This document shows positions 1 through 9,560 of a stretch of DNA of 64,000 nucleotides, in pieces. The notes below the pieces were generated by a model. The model had not been told where the DNA came from. It worked only from the letters and a program-made list of their open reading frames with translations, and made no database searches. The position numbers and the translations under genes were made by a program. The DNA lies in contig NRSV01000009.1 of the NCBI GenBank assembly GCA_002286855.1, positions 2,984 to 66,983 of the forward strand, read 5' to 3'. The stretch's first letter is position 1, and each line of letters opens with the position of its first letter. Source of the stretch: Bipolaris cookei (Eukaryota; Ascomycota; Dothideomycetes; Pleosporales; Pleosporaceae).

Positions 1-1431
1 ACCAGCCATACGGCTAAGCCAAACGAATCGAAAATACGCTCTGCGAGCTATACAACTAGCTCCAACCCATCCAATTACAAAAGCTATTGCAAGGCTACAA
101 AAAACAACCCTTCAGCTATCAAAAAAGCCATACAAGACTAGACAACTACGGGCTATCACGAGCTCCATCCCACCTACCATAGAGATAGAAGAAGTCATTC
201 CATATAGGTTCAGACCATGGGATACTCTCAACTACAGTATCTCTATATCAAAGAAATCTAAAGAAGAAGAGGCAGCCGCGCACAAGGATTACATCCAAAT
301 GATAGAGGATAACTCTATAGTAATCTACTCAGACGCCTCTAAAACTAAAGACGGAGATGGGATAGGAGTAGGCTTAGCAGTCTATAACCCAAACCAAGAA
401 GAAATCTACGCAAGAAAAGAGAATATAGGCGAAAACCAACTCGTCTATAATGGAGAGCTTGAAGGAATTGCAATGGCCTTCGAGTACGCTGCTAAAACTG
501 CCACTAAAGACCAAAACATCCACGTTTACGCTGACAACCAGGCCGCAATCTACAGGCTCCAAAGCCTATCAGATAAGCCCAGCCAGCAGTGGGTAGTTCG
601 GTGCCAAAAAGCAGCAAAAGCTATCCTTAACAAAAAAGCAAAGATCTTCTTGAAATGGGCGCCAGGCCACACAGACATAGAAGGAAACGAAAAAGCTGAC
701 TCCTTAGCAAAGGAAGCTACAAAACAAACACCAAAAAAATCACAAACAAGTCTAGCCTTTCTAGGTACTAAGATCAAACTCCTTCAACGAGCTAGCCAAG
801 CAGAAGAGTGGAGAAAGTATAGGGAAAAAGCAAGAGAAAAGAAGACCAGCTACGGAGCTATCTTCGATCTAAAGCTCCAAAACCAACTAGCAATCCCAAG
901 AGGCACGAAAAGAGAGATTTCAAGCTCTTTCTACTCCCTTAAGATAGGACACGGATACTTTAACTCCTACCTAAAGAGAGTGAATAGAAGAGAAACAGAC
1001 CTCTGCCAATGTGGGAGACCACTGTCACAAGATGTTAGGAGCACGAATCCAAAAGCTTTGGGAAGCGTTGGTGAATTGCTACGTACACTATCTGTGAAGA
1101 CTCAAGACGTTGCGTAAGGAATCAGAACAGAAATTCGTCAACAGAATATATATCATGGGTGGCTAGCGTACGTGTAGTACCTCGGTAGCACTCAGCCAAT
1201 CAGCAGCAGAATCCAGGTGTTATGGTAACCCGGTGGTTACCGTGACAACCACAAACAGCAGAGCATCTACTTCTATACTGCGGCTTCTATAGCGCAGAAA
1301 GAAACCAGCTTAAAAAGACTCTAGGCCAAAAAGTACTTAAACTCCCACTCCTACTCCATACTTCGTGTGGTATAGAAGCTACCTTAGCTTTTATTACTAG
1401 TACGAAGATAGGAACAAGAAAGTGTACCTAG
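1..1431 (+). pseudogene. LINE (Tad-like non-LTR retrotransposon) polyprotein, C-terminal part, interrupted
   Basis: The reading frame is open from base 2 with no start, so the 5' part (endonuclease, reverse transcriptase) lies outside the window. The segment begins with a post-RT stretch (RKYALRAIQLAPTHPI), typical of fungal LINEs. An RNase H domain follows, with its acidic residues visible as YSDAS, NGELEG, YADNQAA and APGHTDIEGNEKAD. After that comes a Cys-His motif starting CQCGRPLSQ. At 1031 the frame enters foreign sequence and stops at 1117. The original frame resumes at 1255 (AEHLLLYC, completing the Cys-His motif) and ends at TAG 1429-1431. Removing 1031-1249 and one copy of a 5-bp direct repeat restores the frame exactly, so the copy was intact here before the insertion. 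Family assignment rests on motifs only. Confidence 0.85.
1031..1249. mobile_element. 219-bp insertion in the LINE, flanked by 5-bp direct repeat CACAA
   Basis: CACAA at 1026-1030 is repeated at 1250-1254, and deleting the insert plus one copy rejoins the LINE frame inside its Cys-His motif. A 5-bp target duplication and a TGTTAGGAGC-like start near 1033 would suit a solo LTR or a small non-autonomous element, but the 3' end does not give a clean TG...CA pair with the same duplication. A partly self-complementary stretch lies near the right end (1224-1245, GGTAACCCGGTGGTTACC). No coding sequence seen. Element class unresolved. Confidence 0.6.
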
Positions 1432-1791
1432 GCCAGGAAGACTAGAAAAGAATAAAAACAAGAAAGAAAACAGCAAGAAAGAAAGAAAAAGAAGAAAAAC
1501 ACGTTTGCTTTTATTTGCGTTTATTAGTACTATTTCCTTTCCCTCTAGAGAGCTCGCTGGAAGGCAGCTTAGCCGCCTTACATCTCTCCCTGTCACCAAA
1601 CTGCTCTTTAGCATCAGGCATCTAGAAAGCTAGTAATAGCTGAGCTAGATAAAGGCCTAAGCACTCTAGCTACACTCTATAGCAGAAACCTCCAAATTGT
1701 AAATAAGAACTAGATAGAACGACCTTTGGCCAAAGTCTTACATAGCCAACGGCTGATACAGGACTCTAATGGAATAATGATAATAATAATA
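1432..1791 (+). other. LINE 3' untranslated region and (TAA)n tail
   Basis: Sequence after the LINE stop codon. It has a purine-rich tract (1440-1500), then a segment (about 1611-1770) whose reverse complement recurs at 9397-9560, and ends in a short ATAATAATAATAA tail at 1774-1791. A simple-repeat tail directly after a 3' UTR fits a LINE inserted by target-primed reverse transcription. The last TA (1790-1791) served as target of the pogo element that follows. Confidence 0.65.
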
Positions 1792-2888
1792 ACGTGGTTC
1801 ACAAGCGAGCGAGCGTATCCCCACCAGCGCGTCAACGTTCAGACGAAAACGCAAGATGCCTCAACAACACAACGCCCAATCTACTTATACTGAAGCAGAT
1901 CTACAGCTTGCTCTTTCTGATATTAATTTTCAACGCGTTCAAAGTAGTTATCGTGCTGCTAGAATATATAATCTTCCTGAATCAACTCTTAAGCATCGAC
2001 GCGCCGGGAGACGCTTTCGACGCGACTGTGAACCGAATTCAAAGCGCCTGAATAAGCTAGAAGAGGAGGCTATAGTAGAGGGTTTTCAAGAAGAGTCTAC
2101 ACGAGGATTTGCGCCTACAAAGCCTGAAGTTCGAGCAATGGCTGATAAACTCCTACATGAGCGCGCCAGCGACCCTGTTGGCAAGAACTGGGTTGATAAC
2201 TTTGTTAAGCGAACCCCTAAGCTCCGTACACGCTGAAGTCATCCTTATGACCACCAGCGAGCTGCCTGCGAAGATCCAGTAGCTATCCAGCGCTGGTTCG
2301 ATCTAGTCGAGGCGACAAAGCAGAAGTGGGGTATCGTAGACGACGATATCTACAACTTTGACGAAACTGGCTTCATGATGGGCAAGATATCATCACAGTT
2401 AGTTATCACAGGCTCAGAAGGATATGGCAAAAAGAAGCGGATACAGCCAGGCAACCGTCAGTGGGTTACTGTAATCCAAGGCGTGGGCGCGTCGGGTCGC
2501 TGGCTACTCTTCAAGAGGCTCTAGATACAGCAACAAAGCGCAAGAGCCGCAAGCGGCGATACGTACGGACAGAAGAGACTCTTAATGTTGGCGAAGTATA
2601 AGAAACACTAGCTGAACAGGCAGGTAGTAGTCGTAGTGGTGGTGAGAGTGCGTCGAAGAGGGTGCGAGGAGAGAGGCGATGCGGGCGTTGCAACCAGACT
2701 GGACACAACGTTCGTACCTGCGTAGTTGAGATAGATAGTGCAAGTGATTGTAGCGATTCTGATAATTAATTTGGTATATTGTAATAGTTTATTGACTGTG
2801 ATAAAAGTGCGTGATAACGTCTCGACGTTGACGCGCTGGTGGGGATACGCTCGCTCGCTTGGTACGCTCGCTCGCTTGTGAACCACGT
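1792..2888 (+). mobile_element. Pogo/Fot1-type DNA transposon A, internally deleted (1097 bp)
   Basis: Starts ACGTGGTTCACAAGCGAGCG and ends with its reverse complement, flanked by TA target duplications at 1790-1791 and 2889-2890. The inverted repeats extend about 48 bp inward. The right copy carries an extra tandem unit: the AAGCGAGCGAGCGTA block occurs twice, against once on the left. The interior holds the first third and the extreme C-terminus of a transposase; the catalytic core is missing. Non-autonomous. Confidence 0.85.
1856..2769 (+). pseudogene. Transposase of element A (psq HTH, CENP-B HTH, truncated DDE, CCHC knuckle)
   Basis: From ATG 1856 (MPQQHN...) the frame encodes an N-terminal pipsqueak-type HTH (LPESTLKHRRAG) and a CENP-B/Tc5-type HTH (GKNWVDNFVKRTPKLRTR), then stops at TGA 2234-2236, where CGA to TGA is the simplest explanation. 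The same frame continues past this stop through the first catalytic Asp region (IYNFDETGFMMG, about 2348-2383) to a TAG near 2521. The second and third acidic residues are absent, consistent with an internal deletion. The tail encodes a basic stretch and a CCHC zinc knuckle (CGRCNQTGHNVRTC, about 2679-2720) before TAA 2767-2769. Not functional. Confidence 0.8.
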
Positions 2889-4540
2889 TACATCACCGCA
2901 TGATCGCGCAACAAGCCTACGCATGGCTTCAAAAGTCATACATGAAATCAGAAGAGTCACCGCCGCCACTAGGTCGTAATTGGGCACGACGATGGCTACA
3001 GAGGCATCAAAGGTACCGCCGTGTTAGGAGCAAGCCGATGGAAGTACAGCGCATGCTGGCGCAATAGCCTGACGCGTTGCGCAAGTGGTTCGAGCAGCTT
3101 GGCGTATAACCTGACGACATATACAATATGGATGAGACTGGTTGTCGGATTGGAGCTGCAGGCAGCCGGTATGTATACAATGCTGGCGGCCGGCGAGTCT
3201 TTGTTGCCAACGCCAATAATCGCGAGTCTATTACCCTTGTGGAATGCGTCTATTCTACTGGCTTTGCAATTGAGCCAATGGTTACTATTAAGGCAGCAAC
3301 AATTATGGAGCAGTGGGTGGTTGATCTGCCTGATAACTACCTTATTGCGATGTCAGAGAGTGGCTATAGCAACGATCAGCGTGCGCTCGCCTTGTTGAAG
3401 CATTTTGATCGCTGGACAAAGCAGCGATCTATTGGCGTGTGGCGATTACTACTAGTAGACAGACATGGCTCTCACTCAACTAGAGTGTATATTCATTACG
3501 CTGAGCAGCAGTATATACAGCTCTTTGCGCTGCCAACGCACACTACGCACCTCCTCCAACCGCTTGACGTTGGCTGCTTTCAACCACTTAAGTGGTACTA
3601 CAGCCGCTGCTTAGAGTCGGCATCTCGCACCGGTTCAAAAGATATTAATTAGGCAGACTTTCTAACGACTCTTGCTGAGATCCGGCGTCTTACTTTCACG
3701 CGCACCACTATAAAGAGCGGCTGGCGGCGAACTGGTCTTGTTCTGTGGAAGCTAGAGCTTGTAATTGACCAGTTGCAGCTGCTCGACACGGACAGCGAGT
3801 ACGAGCGCGCTACACCAAAAACTATCCGCCAGATTCAAGCGCAGGAGAACTTTGTCTATACTGTGCTTCGTGAGCACTTCCCACGCGACATTGCTGCTAG
3901 TGTTATTAAATACCAGCGTGGTGTCTCAGCAATTGCGCGCATCGCAGAGTGCTTACAGCGTGAGCTACAACATACAGAAGCAGCGCAACTCGCTAAAGGC
4001 GAGCGTCGTCGTCGTAAACGCCGTGCTCTTGAAGCGGGCGGTGGACCTATCTACTCGCAAGACGCGCGCTCAATAGTACAACGCCGCCAGGTTAATGATG
4101 TCGCCCGTTTACAACAAGAGCTTGCTACAAGATCACTTTGTGAGGTAATAACAATTGCTAATAAATGGAAGCGTATACGGCCTAAAATACGGAATCAGGG
4201 CAAGAAATACCTCAAGCGCGCAGCTAGCGGCGTCACAATAATGTGTGATGTTACACGCTGGCAGTACGCTATTAATAACTATAACTATAACACTAAGGTG
4301 CAATACAAATTGCAGTGCGTACAAGAGGATCACAGCTTTGAGTATAACGAGAGTGTGCTCACAACTGATAATACAGAGGCAGCAGAGGTATCTGCGGCGG
4401 TCCGCTACCAAGTCTGCCCGTACCGGCTGCTTTGCCAGCTCTCTCAACACCAAGATGACAGCAGCGATGACAATACAGCAGATGAGAAAGATGAGCTACT
4501 AGATATACACCAAAGCTATTCTCCTTGCTCAAAAAATTGA
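2889..4540 (+). pseudogene. Second pogo-like transposase (element B), 5' part missing
   Basis: One frame runs from about 2894 to 4540 with only three in-frame stops: TAG 3065, TAA 3107 and TAG 3650. Each could derive from CAG or CAA by C-to-T change. Visible parts are the end of a CENP-B HTH (GRNWARRWLQRHQRY), first Asp in YNMDETGCRIG, second Asp in LLLVDRHGSHST, third Asp in LLQPLDVGCFQPLK, and a long basic C-terminal region (ERRRRKRRALEAGG) with acidic end. No zinc knuckle is seen. The first ~60-70 residues are missing. The natural reading is that the LINE at 1-1791 inserted into this gene, so the N-terminal half should lie left of the window. Confidence 0.8.
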
Positions 4541-4600
4541 GTCGCAACAGTCACTTTTAAGCTCAACAATGCTACGTAAGATAGCTAGCTGCGCGGCGAC

Positions 4601-4644
4601 GTCAGTTCAGTCAGTCCGAAGCTCTCTGGACTGACTGAACTGAC
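4601..4644. repeat. 17-bp near-palindrome (stem-loop) at a transposon junction
   Basis: GTCAGTTCAGTCAGTCC (4601-4617) is followed after 10 bp by its exact reverse complement (4628-4644). It sits between the end of transposase B (4540) and the broken end of the hAT fragment. It may be the right terminus of element B, or two abutting terminal repeats. Confidence 0.7.
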
Positions 4645-4645
4645 T

Positions 4646-5227
4646 GATCGCAACTCTGCTCTGTACAGAGCTGGTTACCGTCATCGTATCTAACACTAAG
4701 TGGTCTAGCTTCTTGTTTCGATGGCAGCTGTGGCAGGCCCAGAAAATACGGCTGGGATCGCGCTGTGAGGCGACGCGAAAGCCGTGTCAGTATACCCAGC
4801 TTTTATGCTGCAATTGGGTCTGCGGTGACTGTATAAAGCCCTTTAGAAGCTTCCAATCAATAACATCGAAGTTATCCACAAAGCGCGCGTCAAAGCCACC
4901 TTCCTCCTCTTCTTCTAGAGCTGTAGACGCCACCGTTGCCGCCTCCGACGCCTCTATAGGCGCAACAACCTCATCTTCTGGCCGAGAGTCGCGCAGTTGT
5001 GATTCGAACTTGTCGGCCTTGCTAGCGATCACCAGGGCTTCTCGTGGTAAGCTGGATTGAGTATCATTGATAGCTATTGGCTGGATTTCCGTGCCTTGGG
5101 TGGTGAGCCTACGCTGTTTCTGTGGGCGGCCGTTGGCATGGAGCTGCCTAGTAAACAGCCGCTTGACGGGCTTGCTAGCAGTACGAAGCATCGCGCCAAT
5201 ACGAAAGAGACTAGCTGTGCGCGCCAT
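4646..5227 (-). pseudogene. hAT-family transposase, N-terminal fragment
   Basis: Minus-strand ATG at 5225-5227 opens a 146-codon frame with an acidic linker and the signature FVDNFDVIDWKLLKGF. It then hits TGA (4787-4789) at a position where CGA (Arg) is expected. Reading on gives HGFRVASQRDPSRIFWACHSCHRNK, the BED-like zinc-binding region that fungal hAT transposases carry before the catalytic part. Similarity fades near 4650-4690, next to the palindrome at 4601-4644. The RNase H-like core and hATC domain are absent. Domain call from motif memory, not a search. Confidence 0.65.
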
Positions 5228-5719
5228 TTAGTTGGCTTGTTGGAGTTGTTATTAAGCCGCAAGGACGCGTAGTTAAGTTGTAAACCAAACAAGCTTTCTT
5301 TGATTACTATATAAGGCTAAATTCGACACCACAGAATTATCGCGAGATCGCTGCCCAACTAAAACAAGCAGCCTCACGCTTTTTGATGCCTACAACTGCA
5401 ATCATATCAATCAATCAATCAATTACAGCCTCACAGATTGATTTGATTACAGTGACAACAACGAAATTGATTTGATTGAATTACAGTTTCTACGACAATG
5501 ACGAAGCTTGATTGAAGCTTTATTGAAGCTTGATTAATTGTTACCAACTCTGCTCGTTCTTGAGCGAGCATCGGTAATGACTATAACATGTCTTCAGCCG
5601 ATAGGAGAACCTATTTAGGGATGACTTGGCCATACCGTCAAAGACTTGGATGTCTCCTAGCTTGTCTCCTGCCGCGCTTCGTGCTCATTCGGATAAGCAC
5701 GGAAGGATGTTGGATGAAT
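5228..5719. other. Non-coding; TTGATT/AATCAA-rich stretch upstream of the hAT fragment
   Basis: From 5395 to 5555 the motif TTGATT or its complement recurs many times, including TCAATCAATCAATCAATT (5408-5425) and GAAGCTTGATTGAAGCTT (5503-5520). Clusters of short subterminal repeats are common near hAT ends, so this may be the 5' end of the hAT element. No terminal repeat or 8-bp duplication could be fixed. Confidence 0.4.
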
Positions 5720-6036
5720 TTATTTTAGCAGTAGTACCGCACTGCAGATTTCTTCGAGGGTGGGGTTGGTAGGCTCGTTGGTGGTCTAGTGCAGAAACAA
5801 AACACTGCGTAGCGGCTCATTGTTTTCATCCGTGCAGGAGCTGTAGAGCACCTTTCCCGGAAGCTGTTGATCTAGCCAGTCCCATGTATGTCCCTCGACG
5901 GAAAACACGTTCTTTGCTTCCGCTTGCGCGGCTAGAAGTGTAACCAGACCCTGATGTATATAGTAGCCTGCATTACTCCTCGAGAAGACTGTGTTAAGAG
6001 TAGGATCTTGAGTGGAAGTAATATAAGACTTCTGGT
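5720..6036 (-). pseudogene. Unrecognised coding remnant
   Basis: A minus-strand frame of about 83 codons (6036 to 5789) reads like real protein (e.g. AGYYIHQGLVTLLAAQAEAK and EGHTWDWLDQQLPGK). It meets TAG at 5786-5788, continues in frame for 21 codons, and ends at TAA 5720-5722. I do not recognise the family. Its position among transposon debris suggests an element-borne or captured gene. It could also be a chance open frame. Confidence 0.35.
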
Positions 6037-6220
6037 GTCAAGACTCTTGGGTTGGTTTTCGCGGATGAAGTGACAGGGTGGTATGAACAGTGTTTCTGCA
6101 AGTAACTCGTATATTGTACTTGTACTCGTAACTTAAGTTGAACACATCGAGCCCTAGGGGTTCGATGCCTATTACTATATACTTTTGATGCTCGTAACCC
6201 TCGGTCAGAGGAGCCCGAGT

Positions 6221-6301
6221 ATTCCTCGGTGGCTTATGTGCGAGGACTATTCCTCGGTGGCTTATGTACGAGGACTATTCCTCGGTGGCTTATGTACGAG
6301 G
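6221..6301. repeat. 28-bp tandem repeat, about 2.9 copies
   Basis: Units at 6221-6248, 6249-6276 and 6277-6301 differ at one base (TGTGCGAGG against TGTACGAGG). Each contains CCTCGGTGGC, whose reverse complement GCCACCGAGG occurs at 6331-6340, so the array can fold with downstream sequence. A CACGTG lies just after, near 6344-6349. Confidence 0.85.
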
Positions 6302-6341
6302 GGTCTGCCAAGACCTTTCCTCGGGCATGCGCCACCGAGGA

Positions 6342-7401
6342 GGTCACGTGATACGTGCCCCCGCGTTACATATGGCTGGGTCGACTGGTCGTCGATGCTT
6401 CTTGACTTAACCGCCGTGCCTCCTCCCTTCAGGTTCGTAACAGACTGTTGCGCAAGGTCATCGAACAGGCTTGCGTTAGCCAGGGATCGTGACCCAGAAT
6501 TTTGTGATTATCAAAGAAAACCTGGATGGCGAGAGCGGTAGTTTCGTCTAGTGCATTTTCGTCCGGGAAAGCAACCATATCAGCTTCTGATATCGCTCTC
6601 GTGCGTCAAGGGAAGATGGGGGCGCTGTTGCTTGCGAAGGTAATGGAAATTGGCCTGCTACTTCGAGATTGTCACGCTGACTCTGAGAAAGTCTTGCCCA
6701 TTTGCGCCTCTCTTTTTGTTTGATACTCTTTATCTTGAGATGTTCTTCATATGGGTAACTGGGTAATTGGGGTGCCTTACATTTGAAATTGACACCACAG
6801 CGCCTCCCAATCACGGCTACATTCCTTGAGTTGTTTGCGATAATTCTCGCGTTATTTACCCTCCATTTCTTTTTAACCTCAGAGAGAGCATGATAGCACG
6901 TGAGGTGGGACTTGAGGCGGGACCTGAGGCGGGGCTTGAGGCGGGGAGGGGATGAAACTATGCTGTTACTGTACTAGTGAAGTACTGTGAGCCAATCATA
7001 ACCGCTATGGTTTTCAGCGGCTCGCTAAGCCTGCCTCTGTAGAGATAGCTCCAGCAAGGTACTTTAGCTTGGCGGCTCGTTTAACATTTAGTACGATATA
7101 CAAATGGTTTACTACCAACTGCCTACTCGGGCCCAACGGCTGCTGTAGCAGAATTTCAATGAAATTGCCCGTGCTCCGCACGGGCCTATCACCTCAACGA
7201 TAATGATCACCTCAATGATAACAATAATTTTTAATCGTGAATCTAAGCCAAATAGATATAGAAATGTAATCTTTTTAATTTTAGGAATCTAAGATATATA
7301 ATCAAAGCACTCCCTAGTCAGATATTATCGAAATTGGGCTGTTACAGTAGCTGCTATCGTCGCTATTGTCGCTATTGCTTGCATCAATATTACCATCTAT
7401 A
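6342..7401. other. Gene-free intergenic sequence
   Basis: No frame with recognisable coding character. It contains a short GGC(T/G)GAGGC(G)GGG-type imperfect repeat near 6899-6952 and AT-rich sequence near 7200-7320. It ends at the TA target site (7400-7401) of pogo element C. Confidence 0.5.
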
Positions 7402-9374
7402 ACGTGTCTGTATAGCGAGTGGCTCACCGTGCCAAGACCCCATCAACTTCTACCACAACACTACTGTTAAACGTGATGCCTCAACAACCAAGTGATACTT
7501 CAGCTGCCAAAGAAGCTCGATTACAGCTTGCACTTCAAGCTCTTGAAGAAGATGCGACATTAGCTCAACGGCGTGCCGCAGCTCTCTATAACGTGCCTCG
7601 AAAATCGATTAGCAATCGACGCGCTGGAAAACTGTCCCGACAAGATTCTACGCCCAACTCAATGAAGCTTCTTGTGACAGAAGAGGAGACGATTTTTGAC
7701 TATATACTTGACCTTGACGCACGAGAATTTCCGCCGCGCCTTTCTGCTCTCAAAGATATGGCTGATTCTTTGCTGGCTGCCCGCCACCGCGACACTGTTG
7801 CCCTAATAAAGCTGGGACCTGTCTTAGAGAATTCATTAATGCGTCCTGGTGACTTCGTCCAGAGCTCAACGAATGAAGTTCAATCGAAAAGTACTGACTA
7901 TTAAAAGAGCCTTCTGGTCGAAGATCCTGAGAGGCTTTTGTGCAGGGAGCTTGAGTTCCGACTGTGGTTAATCAGGTGTGAATACCCAAAGCAAAATATG
8001 GAATTGCCATAGAGACGCGATCGGACATGTACAATTTTGACGATGACACGCTTCTATGATGGTCTCCTATTGTCTACATTTACTCGTTCTCTAGCAGTAG
8101 GCACGGCTTCTGACCGTCGATGCGAAAGCCAAAGATCTCTACGTCTAGCTAAGGCTTGCTAAATTAACTTAGAGAAAGTGGGCTTTATCTAAGCGTGGTT
8201 TTGGTGTGTAGCGCATCTGGCTATTCTGAAGCAATCCCACCCTTAATCATCATTTCAAAGCAAGCACCATCCGCTCTGCTACTGGCATATAGGAAAGAGA
8301 GTCTGCCTTAAGGATTGGGTTATTGGGGTCTCTAAGAATGGCTGGACAACAAATGAGCTTGGTATGAAGTGGCTAGAGCACTTTAACAGCCATACAAAAG
8401 AGCGCACTATTGGGACCCATCGTCTGCTCATTCTTGACGGCCATGAGAGTCACAACTCTATCGAGTTCCAGCAATACTGCACAGAGGCAAAGATCATCAC
8501 TCTATGCATGCCTCCGCACTCCTCGCACCTACTGCAGCCCCTTGATGTGGGCTGTTTTTCGCCTTTGAAGAGAGCGTATGGGCGCCAAGCCGAGGAGCTG
8601 ATGCGCAACAAGATCAACCATATCACTAAGATAGAGTTCTTGCCAGCCTTCCAGCAGGCCTATCACAAGACTATCACTAAGGACAATATCCTAGGAGGGT
8701 TCCGAGGCGCTGGCTTAGTTCCACACGACCCAGAGGCGGTGATATCGAAGCTTGATGTCAAGCTGCGTACACCATCACCACCTGCTGCAGAAGATCTGCC
8801 CTGGCTGTCGCAAACCCCAAGTAACACCCATGAATTAGGGTCGCAGTCGACTTTAGTGAAGCGGAGGATTCAGAGGCATATAGATAGTTCACCAACAAGT
8901 ATGGTAGTTGCCTTTGAAAAGCTGGCCAAAGGCGCTGCGATTATCGCGCAGAAGCTGGTGTTGGCGCAAAAACGCGTCGCTGAGCTTGAATCAGCTAACC
9001 AAGCCGCCACACAACGAAGATCACACAAAAGAAAGCGGGTACAGAAAGGAGAGACTCTAATAGTTGAAGAGGGAGAGCGATTAGCAGCTCTGAGAGAGTT
9101 TGGGGCGCGCAGTGATGGGAAGAAGGTGAAGAAGAGAGCACGCGTTGAAGTAGGTGAGCCATCGCAAAGGCACTGTAGACGCTGTGGTGAGACTGGGCAC
9201 AACTTGCGCACGTGCAAGAAAGATGTAGAAGTAGATTCTGAGTAGATTGGCCTATTTCAATTTCTATTTACTATTATGGTTGCGTTGCAATAGTGGTGTA
9301 ATGGCTGTGAAGTTGATGGGGTCTTGGCACGGTGAGCCACTCGCTATACTGAGCCACTCGCTATACAGACACGT
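7402..9374 (+). mobile_element. Pogo-type DNA transposon C (1973 bp), degenerate
   Basis: Begins ACGTGTCTGTATAGCGAGTG and ends with its reverse complement at 9374. The left flank is TA (7400-7401); the right flank reads TG, probably a mutated TA. The right terminal repeat holds two copies of the TATAGCGAGTGGCTCA unit, the left one copy. On its right the element abuts a (TTA)n run and an inverted LINE 3' UTR, so it sits at a LINE tail, as element A does. Confidence 0.85.
7476..9245 (+). pseudogene. Transposase of element C (psq + CENP-B HTH, DDE, CCHC knuckle)
   Basis: ATG 7476 (MPQQPSD, same opening as element A) starts the psq HTH (VPRKSISNRRAGK), but the CENP-B half is scrambled and stops at 7904. 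The first Asp region near 8030 is degraded (YNFDDDTLL then stop). A second open stretch, 8364-9245, keeps the second Asp (LLILDGHESHNS), third Asp (LLQPLDVGCFSPLK), a coiled, basic C-terminal region and a well-preserved CCHC knuckle (CRRCGETGHNLRTC). Several frameshifts separate the two parts. The well-kept second half suggests a relatively young decay. Confidence 0.8.
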
Positions 9375-9560
9375 TGTTATTATTATTATTATTATTATCA
9401 TTTCATTGTAGTCTATGTAGCTTGTGGCCATGTAAGACTTTGGCCGGAGGGCGTTCTATGGGGTAATTATTTACAATTTGGAGGTTTGTGGTGTATAGCG
9501 TAGCTGTGGTGCTTCGGCCTTTATCTAGTTAAGCTATTACTAGCTTTCTAGATGCCTGGT
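9375..9560 (-). mobile_element. 5'-truncated LINE 3' end (inverted copy of the 1611-1790 segment)
   Basis: The (TTA)n run at 9376-9397 followed by sequence up to about 9560 is the reverse complement of the LINE 3' UTR and tail at 1611-1790. Shared blocks include CATCTAGAAAGCTAGTAATA and CAAACCTCCAAATTGTAAAT. Similarity becomes weak beyond about 9560. A severely 5'-truncated minus-strand LINE insertion is the simplest reading. Confidence 0.65.

Noticed and set aside
6155..6175. GGTTCGATGCC resembling a tRNA B box
   Set aside because: No A box or cloverleaf can be formed around it.
6221..6301. Possible CRISPR-like repeat array
   Set aside because: Repeats are directly adjacent with no spacers, and the genome is fungal.
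6185..6541. 118-codon frame over the 28-bp repeats
   Set aside because: Codons follow the tandem DNA repeat and show no protein-like features.
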